Of a stretch of DNA of 64,000 nt, positions 45,118 through 54,242 are shown in pieces (position 1 is the first letter of the stretch; each line of letters opens with the position of its first letter). A model generated the notes under the pieces. It made no database searches. It was not told the DNA's origin and saw nothing but the letters and a program-made list of their open reading frames with translations. The stretch is from positions 186,001 to 250,000 of the forward strand of contig CAVSIP010000004.1 in NCBI GenBank assembly GCA_963728075.1. The letters are read 5' to 3'. This stretch comes from CAVSIP01 sp963728075. Its GTDB lineage: Bacteria > Actinomycetota > Actinomycetes > JAFAQI01 > DASSKL01. The position numbers were made by a program, and so were the translations under genes.

Positions 45118-45616
45118 CGCCCCGCAGGCTACCGAGGGGTCGTTCCGGGGCTGGATGGAACTCTCAGCCAACTCTTGGCGTCAGACGGTTTATCTGGGCG
45201 CTTCGGGGTAGGGCGGGTCGCGTTCGGGCCTAAACCGGACAGAACGTCAGGGGCCTTTGACTCCTTGCATCCGTTCGGCCCGCCCGGATAGCGTCCGCGG
45301 AAGGTGTGGATCCCGACACGCCGAAGCGGGACAAACCCGGAAGCCAGCGATCTCGACGAGGAGGACGCTAGGGTCATGATCGCCTCGGAGGGGATCTTGA
45401 AGACCTCGACTGGGGGATCTTGCCTGCCTGCGGTGCACGTGCACGTGGGCGGGCTGTAACACCAGCGGGACCGACCGCGATAGGGGGCTGGGTCGGGAAC
45501 AGCTCCCAACGACGTGGTTGGGGGGACTCACCCCCGCGTCACGGCCGGGCCCGTAGCACTGGAAGTCGAGTACCGGAATGTCCGGTGCTCAGAACAAGGT
45601 CTTAGGAGGCCTTCGC
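45118..45616 (+). promoter_or_regulatory. Long leader/promoter region of the large SLH surface protein
   Basis: About 500 bases without a convincing gene. It contains an inverted pair CGGTTTA (45186-45192) and TAAACCG (45231-45237), a perfect palindrome GTGCACGTGCAC (45433-45444), and a very strong ribosome binding site AGGAGG (45604-45609) 7 bases before the ATG at 45617. TTGACT at 45257-45262 may be a -35 element, but I see no well-spaced -10. Such a long leader suits a highly expressed surface-layer protein. Confidence 0.5.
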
Positions 45617-48600
45617 ATGACAGCAGCTAGCCGGCCCACGCGGGCAGGCAAGCGGGCGCTGTCGGCGGTCGCGGCCACCGCGATGGCATTGCCCCTCAGC
45701 TTCGGCATGATGGGCTCCGCCTTCGCGACTGGTCAGTACCCCGGCAACCAGACGGATGTCGCGCCCACGCCCACCAGCACGGACACCGCGTGTCCGCCCA
45801 GCCAGGTCAGCAACCCTGGCTACACCGACGTCAGCTCGTCGAGTGAGTTCTGGTCCACGCAGATCTACTGCATCTCGAAGTACAGCTGGGCCAAGGGCAC
45901 CGGCGACGGCACGACCTACAGCCCGACCCGTGAGGTCACCCGCGCTGAGATGGCCGCCTTCGTCGGCCGCCTCGCCAAGGGTGCGGGCCTCACCTGGAAC
46001 ACCGCCGCCTACGGCTTCACCGACATCTCGTCGCAGCCGCAGGAGTTCCAGGACGCGATCAACGCCCTGGCCAACGCGGGTGTGATCTCCGGCAAGTCGT
46101 CGACCATCTTCGCGCCGAACGACCACGTCACCCGTGCCCAGATGGCGAAGTTCATCGCGAACACGCTGGTCAAGACCGGTGTGACCACGGCGAACGCGGC
46201 CGGCGGCAAGGACTACTTCGCCGACGACGACGGCATCCCGGGTGGCCTCGAGGCCTACATCAACGACCTGGCGGCCGACAAGATCGTCCAGGGCATCGAC
46301 AACAGCAACTACGCGCCGAACCGCTACGTTCGCCGCAACCAGATGGCCGGGTTCATCGCCCGGACCACTGAGGCTGAGGTCGAGGCCGGCAAGATCGCCA
46401 ACGCGTACCCGGCGGCCAACACCACGGTCACCCCGGCCACGCAGACTGCGCAGACCGGCGGCAACGCCACCCTGACGGTCAAGGGCGCGAACGTCACCAA
46501 CATCTCGGTGGCGGGTGCCTGCGTGAACAGCAGCCCGGCGACCAAGAGCAACACCCCGGCGTCGGCTGACACCGTCGAGACCATCAGCGTCACCGTGCCG
46601 ATCAGCGCCACCGCGACTGCGGGTGACTGCGCGCTGACCACGACGGTCACGTACTCGAACGGCAACACGCAGACCTTCACCAACACGGTGACGGTCAGCA
46701 CGACGAACCAGACCTACACGGTCACGCCGAACACCCAGGCGACGAACACGGTGTCCTCGGGCACCAGCAACACGGGTTCGCGCAGCTACCAGGCCACGGG
46801 TCTGGACAGTGCGAAGACGTACTCGATCCAGCTGTTCCCGGCCGAGGCTGTGAAGACCAGCGGCGGCCAGGTGACCTTCACCCAGAACAGCGGCATCGGG
46901 AACAACACGGGCACTTCCATCGAGACGGTCAACGGCACGATCGTGGCCGCCGCCGGTAGTGGTGCGGAGAAGGGCGAGGTTGACAGCATCTCGCCGGTCA
47001 ACGGGACGATCACCTTTGCGATCGACTCGACCGTGTCCGACCAGGTCATCCCGGTCGTGTACAGCGATGACAACAGCACGACCACGCTGAACTTCACCAC
47101 CGCACCGACGACCACCGCGCCGCAGGCGCCGACGAACGCGTTCGGCATCGGTGGCGAGAAGGACTGGACGCCGGCGGAGGCCACGGCCTTCAGCAACCCT
47201 GCGGGCAAGGTCATCACCGTGGACACGGCGAACAACTCGTTCACCCTCGACACGAACGCCGACGGCACGCCTGACGTGACGGTGAAGTACGCCTCTGGCG
47301 ACACCTTCACCTACACCTCGGGCGCGTTCAACCAGACGATCTCCATGTCGCAGTTCGCTGCATGGCTGAGCGGCCAGACCTCGACGGTCACCGGCGACAG
47401 CGTGACGGTCACCGGCTACAACCCGGGTGCTTCGCAGATCGATCTGACCAACGATGTCCCGGCCGCGCCCACGGGCGTGACTGCGACGTACAACAGCACG
47501 AACAAGAACGTGGTGGTTAGCTTCACTCCGCCGACCAACCCGGACGTGGCGAACTACTACCTGAACCGCGCTCCGGTCAGCTCCAGCGGCACGGTCGGGA
47601 CCTACACGCAGGTTGCGACCGGTTCTGCCGCCACGCTGAAGGCCGCCGGGTACAAGTTCACCGACGCTCCGGCGGCGGCGGGCACGTACTCCTACGTGGT
47701 CCTGGCGGACAACGCCCACGGTGACAAGTCGCCGAAGTCGAACGCGTCGCAGGCGACCGTTCCGGCGGCTGCGATTCCGCCGGCCACGCCGTACTCGCTG
47801 GCCACCTCGGTGACCAACGGGTCGAACGCCGGCAACAACGGCAACGCGCTGGACACGAACGACAGCTTCTCGGTGGAGCTCCGCGAACGGCCCGGTCACC
47901 CTGGCCAGCCCCACCACGCTGACGCTGGTGGACGCTGACGGCACGACCGGCACCGTGACCTGCGGCGGGTCGACGCCGAACGCGTCGTGCTCCACCTCGG
48001 GTTCGGTGGTCCAGGTCACGATGCTGGGCAACCCGGTGCTGTCGACCCTGGGTACCGACAGCGTGCTGACGTTCGACGGTGGCGGCACTCAGAACATCGC
48101 CGTGCTGTCCGAGACGGGCATCAGCAACGCGAACGGCGCCTGGGACCTGCCGACCAGCGGTCGCGGCCTGGCCAACCACACCCGGCTGATCACTGCGACC
48201 GCTGCCACGAATGCCAACCTTCCGGCGCAGGTGCCGGCGGGTGACGTGACCGGCGTCACTGCGGGGTCGACCACCGTGACGATCGCGGCGAACGGCACCA
48301 TCACCGCGAGTTCGACGGTGACGGCCTACGACGGCAACGGTGTGTCTCTCGGCTCCGCTACGGCGGCGGCTGACGGTTCGGCGACGATCTCGCTGAACCG
48401 GGCACTGACGGGCACCGACACCCTGCAGCTGGTGTGGGTCGGCCCGACGGTCGGGGCGGTTGCAGCCCAGCCGAGCGAGACGCAGGCACTGACGGTAACG
48501 CCGAAGGTGACCAGCGTTACGTTCGCTAACGGCGGTGGCGGTGCTGGTTTTGACGCGAATGACACCGTCACGATCGTCTACAACGAGCCGATGAAGGCCA

Positions 48601-48872
48601 GCAGCTTCCAACATCGCCCGGCGGCAGCCGGCGGGACTGTTGCCGGACAGAGCTGTGCGACCGTCTTCGACAGCACTCACGTCGGGACGTTCGCTACGGC
48701 TCCGGCTGGCACGTGCTCGGTTGCGCTGAACGGGGCGGCCACGACGCTGACCGTCACCTTCACCACGGCCACGACGGCGCCGGCGGGCAACTTCACGCCA
48801 GCGGCGAACGTGCAGAGCGCGAGTGGTCAGCCGGAGTCCACGACCCCGGTGACGCCGACCGGCACCTTCTAA
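45617..48872 (+). CDS. Large SLH-domain surface protein, probable S-layer protein (apparent frameshift near 47880)
   Basis: About 1,085 residues after joining frames. Residues 1-38 form a signal peptide ending near AFA. Three SLH domains follow (about 60-270) with ligand motifs VTRAEMA, VTRAQMA and VRRNQMA. Next is an Ig-like domain shared with the second SLH protein (ISVAGAC...GDCALTTTVTYSNG), then Thr/Asn-rich beta domains and an FnIII-like unit (APTGVTATYNSTNKNVVVSF). At 47876-47884 a net +1 shift, or two lost bases in a CT repeat, joins FSVEL to ANGPVTLASPTTLTLVDADG; the frame then runs to TAA at 48870. The SLH domains should bind pyruvylated wall polymer. The strong RBS, the Thr/Asn/Gly-rich composition and a lower GC than neighbours suggest an abundant S-layer subunit. 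Confidence 0.8.
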
Positions 48873-48879
48873 GCAAGAT

Positions 48880-48949
48880 CAACACCTCGAAGGTCTGAGG
48901 TAGTGCCGGGGCCCCGGTCCTCCCGCAAGGGGGGCCGGGGCCTCCGGTG
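48880..48949. repeat. Imperfect direct repeat, left copy (A)
   Basis: CAACACCTCGA, then TCTGAGGT, GTGCCGG and a GC-rich hairpin ending TCCGGTG recur at 53477-53540 with scattered differences. This copy directly follows the SLH gene; the integrase gene begins 28 bases further right. Confidence 0.75.
48906..48947 (+). terminator. Hairpin terminator after the SLH gene
   Basis: GGCCCCGG at 48910-48917 pairs with CCGGGGCC at 48935-48942; outer CCGG/CCGG pairs extend the stem past a single bulge. It is 34 bases after the stop. No U-run follows, as is common in actinobacteria. It may serve both the SLH gene and the convergent integrase gene. Confidence 0.7.
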
Positions 48950-48977
48950 TGTCCGGGGACGGTGCACCCGCGTCGGG

Positions 48978-49892
48978 TCAGGCCCACATGGCGCCGAAGG
49001 CGGCCTGCAGGTCGTCGAGGACGAGGTGGGTGTAGCCGACGGTCGAGACGATGTTGGTGTGGCCGAGCAGCCGCTGCACGACGTGGATGTCCAGCCCGGC
49101 CCGCAGGCACTCGGTGGCGAACGTGTGCCGCCAGCGGTGCGGGTAGTGCCGGCCGGCCACGCGGGCGCCGAGCCCGGCGAGCTCGACCTCGCGGGCGAGC
49201 GCCTGCTGGCCGAAGCCGTGCTCGGCGGTGGTGACGTAGGGGTGGGCGTTGGCGAGCAGCAGCGGGGAGGCGGGCAGCAGCGGGCGCACCTCGGTGAGAA
49301 AGCCGCGCAGCACGGGGACCAGCGGCGGGGCGAGCAGCACGGCGCGGGGCCGGGCGCCCTTGCCGAGCACCCGGGCCCAGCCGGCGTCGAGGTGCAGGTC
49401 GGCCACGGCCAGCCGGCGCAGCTCGGCCGAGCGCATCCCGGTCCAGCGCAGCGTGGCGACGAGGGCGTGGCGCTGCCGGCCGCGGGGGTCGGTGAGGGTC
49501 GCGGTGTGCGCGAGGATCGCCGTCACCTGCTCCGGGGTGTAGACCTCGGTCGCCGGGGGTGGCACCCGGGGGGCGGCCAGCCCGACGGTCGGGTCGCCGC
49601 CGGCCTCCCCGACGAGCACCAGCCAGCGGTGGAACCGGCGTAGCGCGGCGAGCTCGGCCTTGCGGGTGGCGGCGGTCAGGCCCCGCCGCTCCTCGGCGAC
49701 GAGGAAGGCTGCCACGTCCGCGGCGGTCGCCGCGCGCGGGCCCCGCGCCGGACGCTGCGCAGCCCACCACCGCGCGTAGGCGGTGAGGTAGAGCCGGTGG
49801 TTGGCGACCGTGTTCGCGGCCAGCCCGGCCACGGCGCGCTCGTGCGCGGCGAACGGTGCGAGCAGCGCGGTCATGTCGTGCATCCTGGGCAT
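48978..49892 (-). CDS. Tyrosine recombinase (site-specific integrase, XerC/D-like)
   Basis: A 304-residue complete integrase. The N-terminal SAM-like core-binding domain (about 15-105) includes THANHRLYLTAYARWW-like sequence and the catalytic domain has all key residues: Arg154 in TGMRSAEL, a Lys in LGKGARPR, the H-x-x-R-H box YPHRWRHTFAT, His in LLGHTNI and the nucleophile Tyr287 in VGYTHL. Several ATGs occur at the start (49892, 49883, 49874). It lies immediately next to repeat A, a typical position for an integrase next to its attachment site, but a XerC-like role for a mobile unit without conserved att cannot be excluded. Confidence 0.88.
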   Translation of the reverse strand: MPRMHDMTALLAPFAAHERAVAGLAANTVANHRLYLTAYARWWAAQRPARGPRAATAADVAAFLVAEERRGLTAATRKAELAALRRFHRWLVLVGEAGGDPTVGLAAPRVPPPATEVYTPEQVTAILAHTATLTDPRGRQRHALVATLRWTGMRSAELRRLAVADLHLDAGWARVLGKGARPRAVLLAPPLVPVLRGFLTEVRPLLPASPLLLANAHPYVTTAEHGFGQQALAREVELAGLGARVAGRHYPHRWRHTFATECLRAGLDIHVVQRLLGHTNIVSTVGYTHLVLDDLQAAFGAMWA

Positions 49893-49977
49893 GCTCGCGC
49901 CCTTCGCCGCCCCGGGGCAGCACCGCGGGCCAGGTTGTGCACAGCGCCTGAAGGGGTCCGAAGCCCTGGTTTCGCGC

Positions 49978-51051
49978 TCAGGCGGCGTCGTATTCGTGGA
50001 TGAGTCCGCCGAGCCGGTCGCGGCGCCGGATGTCGGTCGGCGCAGTGGCTGCGGGGAGCCGGACGGGTCCGTTGGGGCTGGCGAGGTCGCGGCCGCGATG
50101 GGGGCGGTGCCGGTTGTAGTGGTCGACGTAGACACGGAGCACCTCTTCCAGGTGCCGGCGGCCGGTGATGAGCAGCCAGTCGAGGCATTCGGTGCGCACG
50201 GTGCGGACCCAGCGTTCGGCATAGCCGTTCGCGCGGGGTGCGGCGACCGGGGTGCGGATGACCCGGATGCCTTCGGCGCCCAGGACGTCGTCGAAGGCCC
50301 GGGTGAACGTGGTGTCGCGGTCACGGATGAGGAACCGGAAGCTGCGGCCGGCGTCGGCGAGGTCGGCGAGCAGGTTGCGGGCGGCTGGGGTGACCCAGGC
50401 GCCGGTGGGGTGGGCGGTGACGCCGAGGACGTGCACCACCCGGGAGTGCAGCTCGACGGTGAACAGCACGTAGAGCCGGGTCAGACCGACGGTGTCGACG
50501 TGGAAGAAGTCGACGGCAAGAGTGCCGGTGGCCTGGGCGCGCAGGAACTCCGCCCAGCTCGGACCGTGACGCCGGGGTGCGGGGCCGAGCCGGTGGGAGC
50601 GCAGGATCCGGCGGATGGTGGTCGCCCCGACCCGGATGCCGAGGTGGCGTAGCTCGCCTTGGATGCGGACGCAACCCCACCGGGGGTTCTCCCGGGCGAG
50701 CCGGCAGAGGGCTTCGACCGACGGAGCGGGCAGGGGTGGCCGACCGGTGCGGCGGGCCTGGGCACCCCAGCGTCGCCACTTGCGGTTGGCGAGCTCACGG
50801 TGCCAGCGCAGCAGGGTGGCGGGGGTGACGAGGAAGGCGTTCCACTGGTCGCGGGGCAGCCGGCGGGCGAGGGCGGCGAGCAGCGCCCGGTCGGCGGGCC
50901 GGTAGACGATGCGGCCGGGGACCTGCCGGTGCAGGACGGCGAGCTGGTGGCGCAGGACGAGCAGCTCGAGGTCACGGTCGGCGTGGCGGCGGTGCGAGAG
51001 CAGCAGGCCGAGCAGGCGACGGACGGCGGCGTAGCAGAAGGCCCAGAGCAT
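49978..51051 (-). CDS. DDE transposase/integrase-core protein (IS481/IS3-like)
   Basis: A 357-residue transposase. The N-terminal part (DRDLELLVLRHQLAVLHRQ, then RWHRELANRKWRRWG) is a helical/HTH region. WGCVRIQGELRHLGIRVGATTIRRIL is the HTH_21-like segment. The rve catalytic core has Asp in TLAVDFFHVDTV, Asp in FLIRDRDTTF, and Glu in APRANGYAERWVRTVRTECLDW, followed by VDHYNRHRPHRG. All catalytic residues are intact. I did not find convincing terminal inverted repeats; TTGTGC at 49935 and GCACAA at 51327 face each other, but homology ends there. Confidence 0.88.
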   Translation of the reverse strand: MLWAFCYAAVRRLLGLLLSHRRHADRDLELLVLRHQLAVLHRQVPGRIVYRPADRALLAALARRLPRDQWNAFLVTPATLLRWHRELANRKWRRWGAQARRTGRPPLPAPSVEALCRLARENPRWGCVRIQGELRHLGIRVGATTIRRILRSHRLGPAPRRHGPSWAEFLRAQATGTLAVDFFHVDTVGLTRLYVLFTVELHSRVVHVLGVTAHPTGAWVTPAARNLLADLADAGRSFRFLIRDRDTTFTRAFDDVLGAEGIRVIRTPVAAPRANGYAERWVRTVRTECLDWLLITGRRHLEEVLRVYVDHYNRHRPHRGRDLASPNGPVRLPAATAPTDIRRRDRLGGLIHEYDAA

Positions 51052-51070
51052 GCCGGCCACCTTGCCCGAC

Positions 51071-51097
51071 GCGGGAGACCGGCCCTCCGTCTCCCGC
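51071..51097. promoter_or_regulatory. Hairpin upstream of the transposase gene
   Basis: GCGGGAGAC (51071-51079) and GTCTCCCGC (51089-51097) form a perfect 9-base stem with a 9-base loop, 20 bases before the transposase ATG. It might shield the start from read-through transcription, as known for some IS elements, or be an element-end structure. The rest of the gap to 51444 shows no supportable gene. Confidence 0.45.
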
Positions 51098-51444
51098 CTA
51101 CACCGCCCGGCCGAGGCCGAGGACGAGGCCCTGGTCGAGGCCGCGATCGTCGCGGGGCGCCGTGGGCCGCTCGGGGTCGGTGTCCACGCTGCGGCCCGGG
51201 GCCGGTGCGCTGTCGTCGGAGTGGGCGAGCGCGTTCGCCGTGTCGTCGACGAGGTCCTGGGTGAGCCGTCGCGTGCAGGCCGTGCTCGCCCTGGACCTGC
51301 AGCCGCGGTCTGACACCGAGGTGTTCGCACAATGGTGATCGTCCAGGTCAAGGGCCGCAATACTGCGCAGCCGACATCGGGTTCGCACCCTCCCTCGGAA
51401 AGCCAGCACCCGTGCGCGACGGCCTTCCGGGTGGAGCGACCGCC

Positions 51445-52980
51445 TCAGGCAGAAAGGTCAGCGGGCAGCAGCAAGTGCTTGCCCTCACGCTCGGCGTCAG
51501 CCGCGTCGACGAGGGCGTTCGTGCGGTCCAGCCAAACGCGTGCTGCCTCGATGCTTGAGAAGTCGACTTGCGAAGACCAGCGCCACGCGCCGGTGAGCAC
51601 CCGGACAAGCAGTCGGGCATCACCCTCACGCGACAGTCGACGTAGGCCGTTGAGGTAGTCGTTGCGGATGATGATCGGCACCAGGATGCGCTGCTGAGCC
51701 GCCACCGACAGTTCGCTGTTCATCGCGAGTCTCGCCACTCGCCCGTTGCCGTCGTCGAACGGGTGTACCTCCGAGACAAGGAACATCATGAACACTGCCC
51801 GCGCGAAGGGGAGCGTGATCTGATCGCGAAGGGCGAACCCCTTCTCAAGAGTCGCCTCGACAAGCGCTGGCTCGACGAACTGGTACGACCCGACCCGGTT
51901 CGCTTCCTCCTTGAACTCGCCGGGCCGTTTCTCCGGGCGGGCGGCCATGACGCGTGCGTGCCGGCGCTTCAGCTGCGCAACGAAGTCTTCCGCCGTCGCC
52001 GGCACATCCCGCGCATCGTCGGAGTCACTGATGAGCTCGTAGGTGCTCGTCACGTCGTGAGCGTCTGCCGGCCGAGCCGCAGGAACCTGACCGTCGTAGA
52101 CGAGGTGGACGGCCTCCTCCAGGGTGAACTCGGTGCCCTCGATGAAGTTGGAGAAGTACGCCTCGAAGAACGGCTGCTCCCGCAGTGTGGCAGTGGCCGG
52201 AATGTCAAGCCGCGCAGGCGACGGATCGAGCGTGCCGGAGGTAAGTTCGTCCGCCAACTGCGCGAACCGCGCCAACCTACTCGTGTCCCACGCCCGGCCA
52301 GCCCGCAGCGCGCCGAGCAAGCCACCTCTGCGTGGTGCAGGTGCGGTCCCCAGCGCCGTCGCGATCATCTCATCGAGCACCCCGAAGCGGTCTGCCGTCC
52401 CCACGACGTCTGCGAGCTCACGAGCGCGGTCGCGGATCCTGTTCAGCCGCTCCGGCGGGTACTGCTGGGCCAGCTGCGCGACCCAGGTGGCCAACTCGTC
52501 GTCGGTCAAGGTGCGGCCGACGCGGCCTGCCCGCGCGCGCGAAGGCGCCAGGTTCTCAGCGAGCGCCCGCGGCACCGACGACTTGCGCAACCCCGCCGTC
52601 CACGGCATGTCGTCGTCGAAGGCCGCATGCCCCGGACGGACAGCAACGCGCAAGCCTGGCAGCTCGACGTCGCGGGTGCGATCGGCGGACGCGACGAACA
52701 GCGTGTTGCCCTCCAACAACGTCGGGCCGGCCGAGCGGTCGACGATGACGGCGTCAGGAACCAGATGCGCCACGATCGTCCACAGGTGGTCGCGCACCAC
52801 GCGGTCGAGCGGCGTCGACGTGTCGGTGGTGTAGACACCGCGAGCGAGGCGCCGGGCACGCCCGGCGTCGACGGCGCGGCCGGGCCGTTCGCCGAGGCCG
52901 GCCTCGTCGAACGCGATGAAGGGTGTTGCGCGCCTGGGAGGTATGGCTGTAACTGTGCCGGTAGACCAGGCTTCTGGCAA
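51445..52980 (-). CDS. Fic family protein with N-terminal winged-helix-like domain
   Basis: About 511 residues. The C-terminal half is a Fic domain with the complete catalytic motif HPFDDGNGR near residue 407, normally transferring AMP from ATP to proteins. The autoinhibitory motif S-x-x-x-E-G is seen upstream as SNFIEGT (near 275), making it a class II-type, self-regulated enzyme. The N-terminal region (FDEAGLGERPGRAVDAGRARRLARGVYTTD) resembles the AbiEi-type wHTH seen in the two DUF559 genes. The start is uncertain: no ATG or GTG fits, TTG at 52980 is used here, and the frame is open upstream to 53256. It could be a toxin-like or phage-defence effector. Confidence 0.75.
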   Translation of the reverse strand: MPEAWSTGTVTAIPPRRATPFIAFDEAGLGERPGRAVDAGRARRLARGVYTTDTSTPLDRVVRDHLWTIVAHLVPDAVIVDRSAGPTLLEGNTLFVASADRTRDVELPGLRVAVRPGHAAFDDDMPWTAGLRKSSVPRALAENLAPSRARAGRVGRTLTDDELATWVAQLAQQYPPERLNRIRDRARELADVVGTADRFGVLDEMIATALGTAPAPRRGGLLGALRAGRAWDTSRLARFAQLADELTSGTLDPSPARLDIPATATLREQPFFEAYFSNFIEGTEFTLEEAVHLVYDGQVPAARPADAHDVTSTYELISDSDDARDVPATAEDFVAQLKRRHARVMAARPEKRPGEFKEEANRVGSYQFVEPALVEATLEKGFALRDQITLPFARAVFMMFLVSEVHPFDDGNGRVARLAMNSELSVAAQQRILVPIIIRNDYLNGLRRLSREGDARLLVRVLTGAWRWSSQVDFSSIEAARVWLDRTNALVDAADAEREGKHLLLPADLSA

Positions 52981-53036
52981 TGACTGTCTCGTAAGATCCC
53001 TGGGATGGTCGTAGCTGTTCTGTAAGGAGGTTGGTC

Positions 53037-53469
53037 GTGCCAGTCGGCGGGGTGGCGCTTGGCGGAACTTCCCCGGGGGTCTCAGCTGTACCGGTTCGTC
53101 CGCGAGTCCGATCAGGTCCGCGCCGACGCTGCCTTCCTCACCAGCCTGATCGCAGACCCGGTGGCCGAGCGGCGGCGGTTCAAGGGCACCCGCCGCTACG
53201 CCCGCGCTGCCGGCGTCGCCGGGCCGCACGGCCCGCACCGCTGGCGGCGCACCCACGCCTCGCTGTGCCTGGCCGCCGGCATGTCCCTGCCGCAGGGCCG
53301 CCGTGCACCTGGCCGAGTTGACGCCGACCGGGAATCACAACCGCCACCCCGGTACAGGCCCTCCTGTTGCTATTTCGCTGCCGAAAATGGCAACGACGTG
53401 GAGATGCGGTGGCGATCGTGCCCGGCGGCGAGGTCCTCGAGGACCGAGTAGCGCCAACTTCACGTTGTA
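53037..53469 (+). pseudogene. Broken coding remnant, recombinase C-terminus-like
   Basis: One frame reads LAELPRGSQLYRFVRESDQ and later RWRRTHASLCLAAGMSLP, the latter resembling the H-x-x-R-x-T-H-A-S-L-x-x-x-A-G end of tyrosine recombinases. After MSLP the sequence loses sense, and no complete gene can be assembled. A short frame SSANFTL ending in TAA 53467-53469 just before repeat B may be the end of a former surface-protein gene. Identification is weak. Confidence 0.35.
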
Positions 53470-53476
53470 ACAAACC

Positions 53477-53540
53477 CAACACCTCGATGTTCTGAGGTTG
53501 TGCCGGAGCCCCGGCCCCCAGTGGGGCCGGGGCTCCGGTG
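53477..53540. repeat. Imperfect direct repeat, right copy (B)
   Basis: Matches the 3' flank of the SLH gene (copy A at 48880): CAACACCTCGA, TCTGAGGT, GTGCCGG and the hairpin ending TCCGGTG. The differences are scattered, so this is an old duplication rather than a fresh att repeat. Confidence 0.75.
53503..53538 (+). terminator. Perfect GC-rich hairpin terminator
   Basis: CCGGAGCCCCGGCCCC at 53503-53518 is perfectly complementary to 53523-53538 with a CAGT loop: a 16-base stem. It corresponds to the terminator of copy A but no intact gene precedes it, which suggests the gene it served has been lost. Confidence 0.8.
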
Positions 53541-53571
53541 ATTCTGGGAGCGACCGGTTACGGTGGCGTTG

Positions 53572-54050
53572 ATGACGAGGCGGTTCCGGCGGCCCCCGTG
53601 GGGGCCGTCCCTTCGTGTGGGTGGGCTGGTCACCGTGGTGATGGCCGCCGGCTGCGCGTCGCACGGCGCCGGGGGCAGCCGGGCGCGTCGGCGAGCCCGA
53701 AGCCACCGGAGGTGGCGATCGCCCGGGTGGTGCCGGATGACGCGGCGGAGCGGGTGGTGCTGCACAACAACCTGACGGTCGAGTCCGACCTGGGCATGTG
53801 GTCGGTGCGGGATGCCGACGGCGACCGGGTCCCGATCCCGCCGGACGTGAAGATCCCGGCGGGGAAGAACCTGACCGTCTACACCGGCGCGGGCACCTCG
53901 ACGTCGACGACCCTGTACGCGGGGCTGGGCAAGCCGGTGCTGGAGCCCGGGGAGCGGGTGTGGCTGCTGGACTCCGGCGGCAACGTCGTGTCCTGCTACC
54001 CGCAGGTGTCGCCCTGCCCGCCGGTGCCGTCGGCGTCACCGGGCCGGTAG
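53572..54050 (+). CDS. Lipoprotein with lamin-tail-like domain (apparent frameshift at 53671-53675)
   Basis: From ATG 53572 the frame gives a lipoprotein signal: basic MTRRFRRPPWGPS, hydrophobic core and lipobox MAAGC. At the G run 53671-53675 the frame must change by one base (one G missing) to join GAGG to QPGASASPKPPEVAIARV. The following domain VVLHNNLTVESDLGMWSVRDADGDRVPIP, then IPAGKNLTVYTGAG and GNVVSCYP, has the plan of a lamin tail domain, a small Ig-like unit common on bacterial surface proteins and nucleases. About 158 residues in total. Function unknown. Confidence 0.65.
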
Positions 54051-54200
54051 CCGTAGGCCCGGTCGATGACCTGGGTGAGATGCGTGGTGGCCAGGTCGAG
54101 GTAGGTCTCGGTGCTGGTGAGCCGTGCGTGGCCGAGGACCCGGCGCAGGGCGTGCAGGTCGACGCCGCGGGCGAGGCTGGTGGTGGCGTAGGTGTGCTCC
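53996..54200 (-). pseudogene. Truncated tyrosine recombinase, C-terminal end only
   Basis: The minus strand reads HTYATTSLARGVDLHALRR, VLGHARLTSTETYLDLA and further to a stop at 53996. This contains the H/R region, the GH motif and the TETY nucleophile region of an integrase, but everything N-terminal is missing and the LRHT box is disturbed (LREHT). Its last codons overlap the lipoprotein gene on the other strand. Confidence 0.65.
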
Positions 54201-54242
54201 CGGAGTCTCGGCCGGGCTCGGCTCCCCGCGGCGGGGGCCGGG

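Larger units (their letters stand above)
48966..54200. mobile_element. Accessory segment with integrase, transposase, Fic gene and recombinase remnants
   Basis: The segment holds a complete tyrosine recombinase, a DDE transposase, a Fic-family gene and at least one, probably two, broken recombinase pieces. It is bracketed on the left and near the right by the imperfect repeat A/B. No matching perfect att core was found, so I cannot define one element; repeated insertions at a hot spot after the SLH gene fit best. Confidence 0.45.

Noticed and set aside
48880..53540. Repeats A and B as exact attL/attR of a recent integrative element
   Set aside because: They differ at many positions and both contain a terminator hairpin; recent att cores should be identical.
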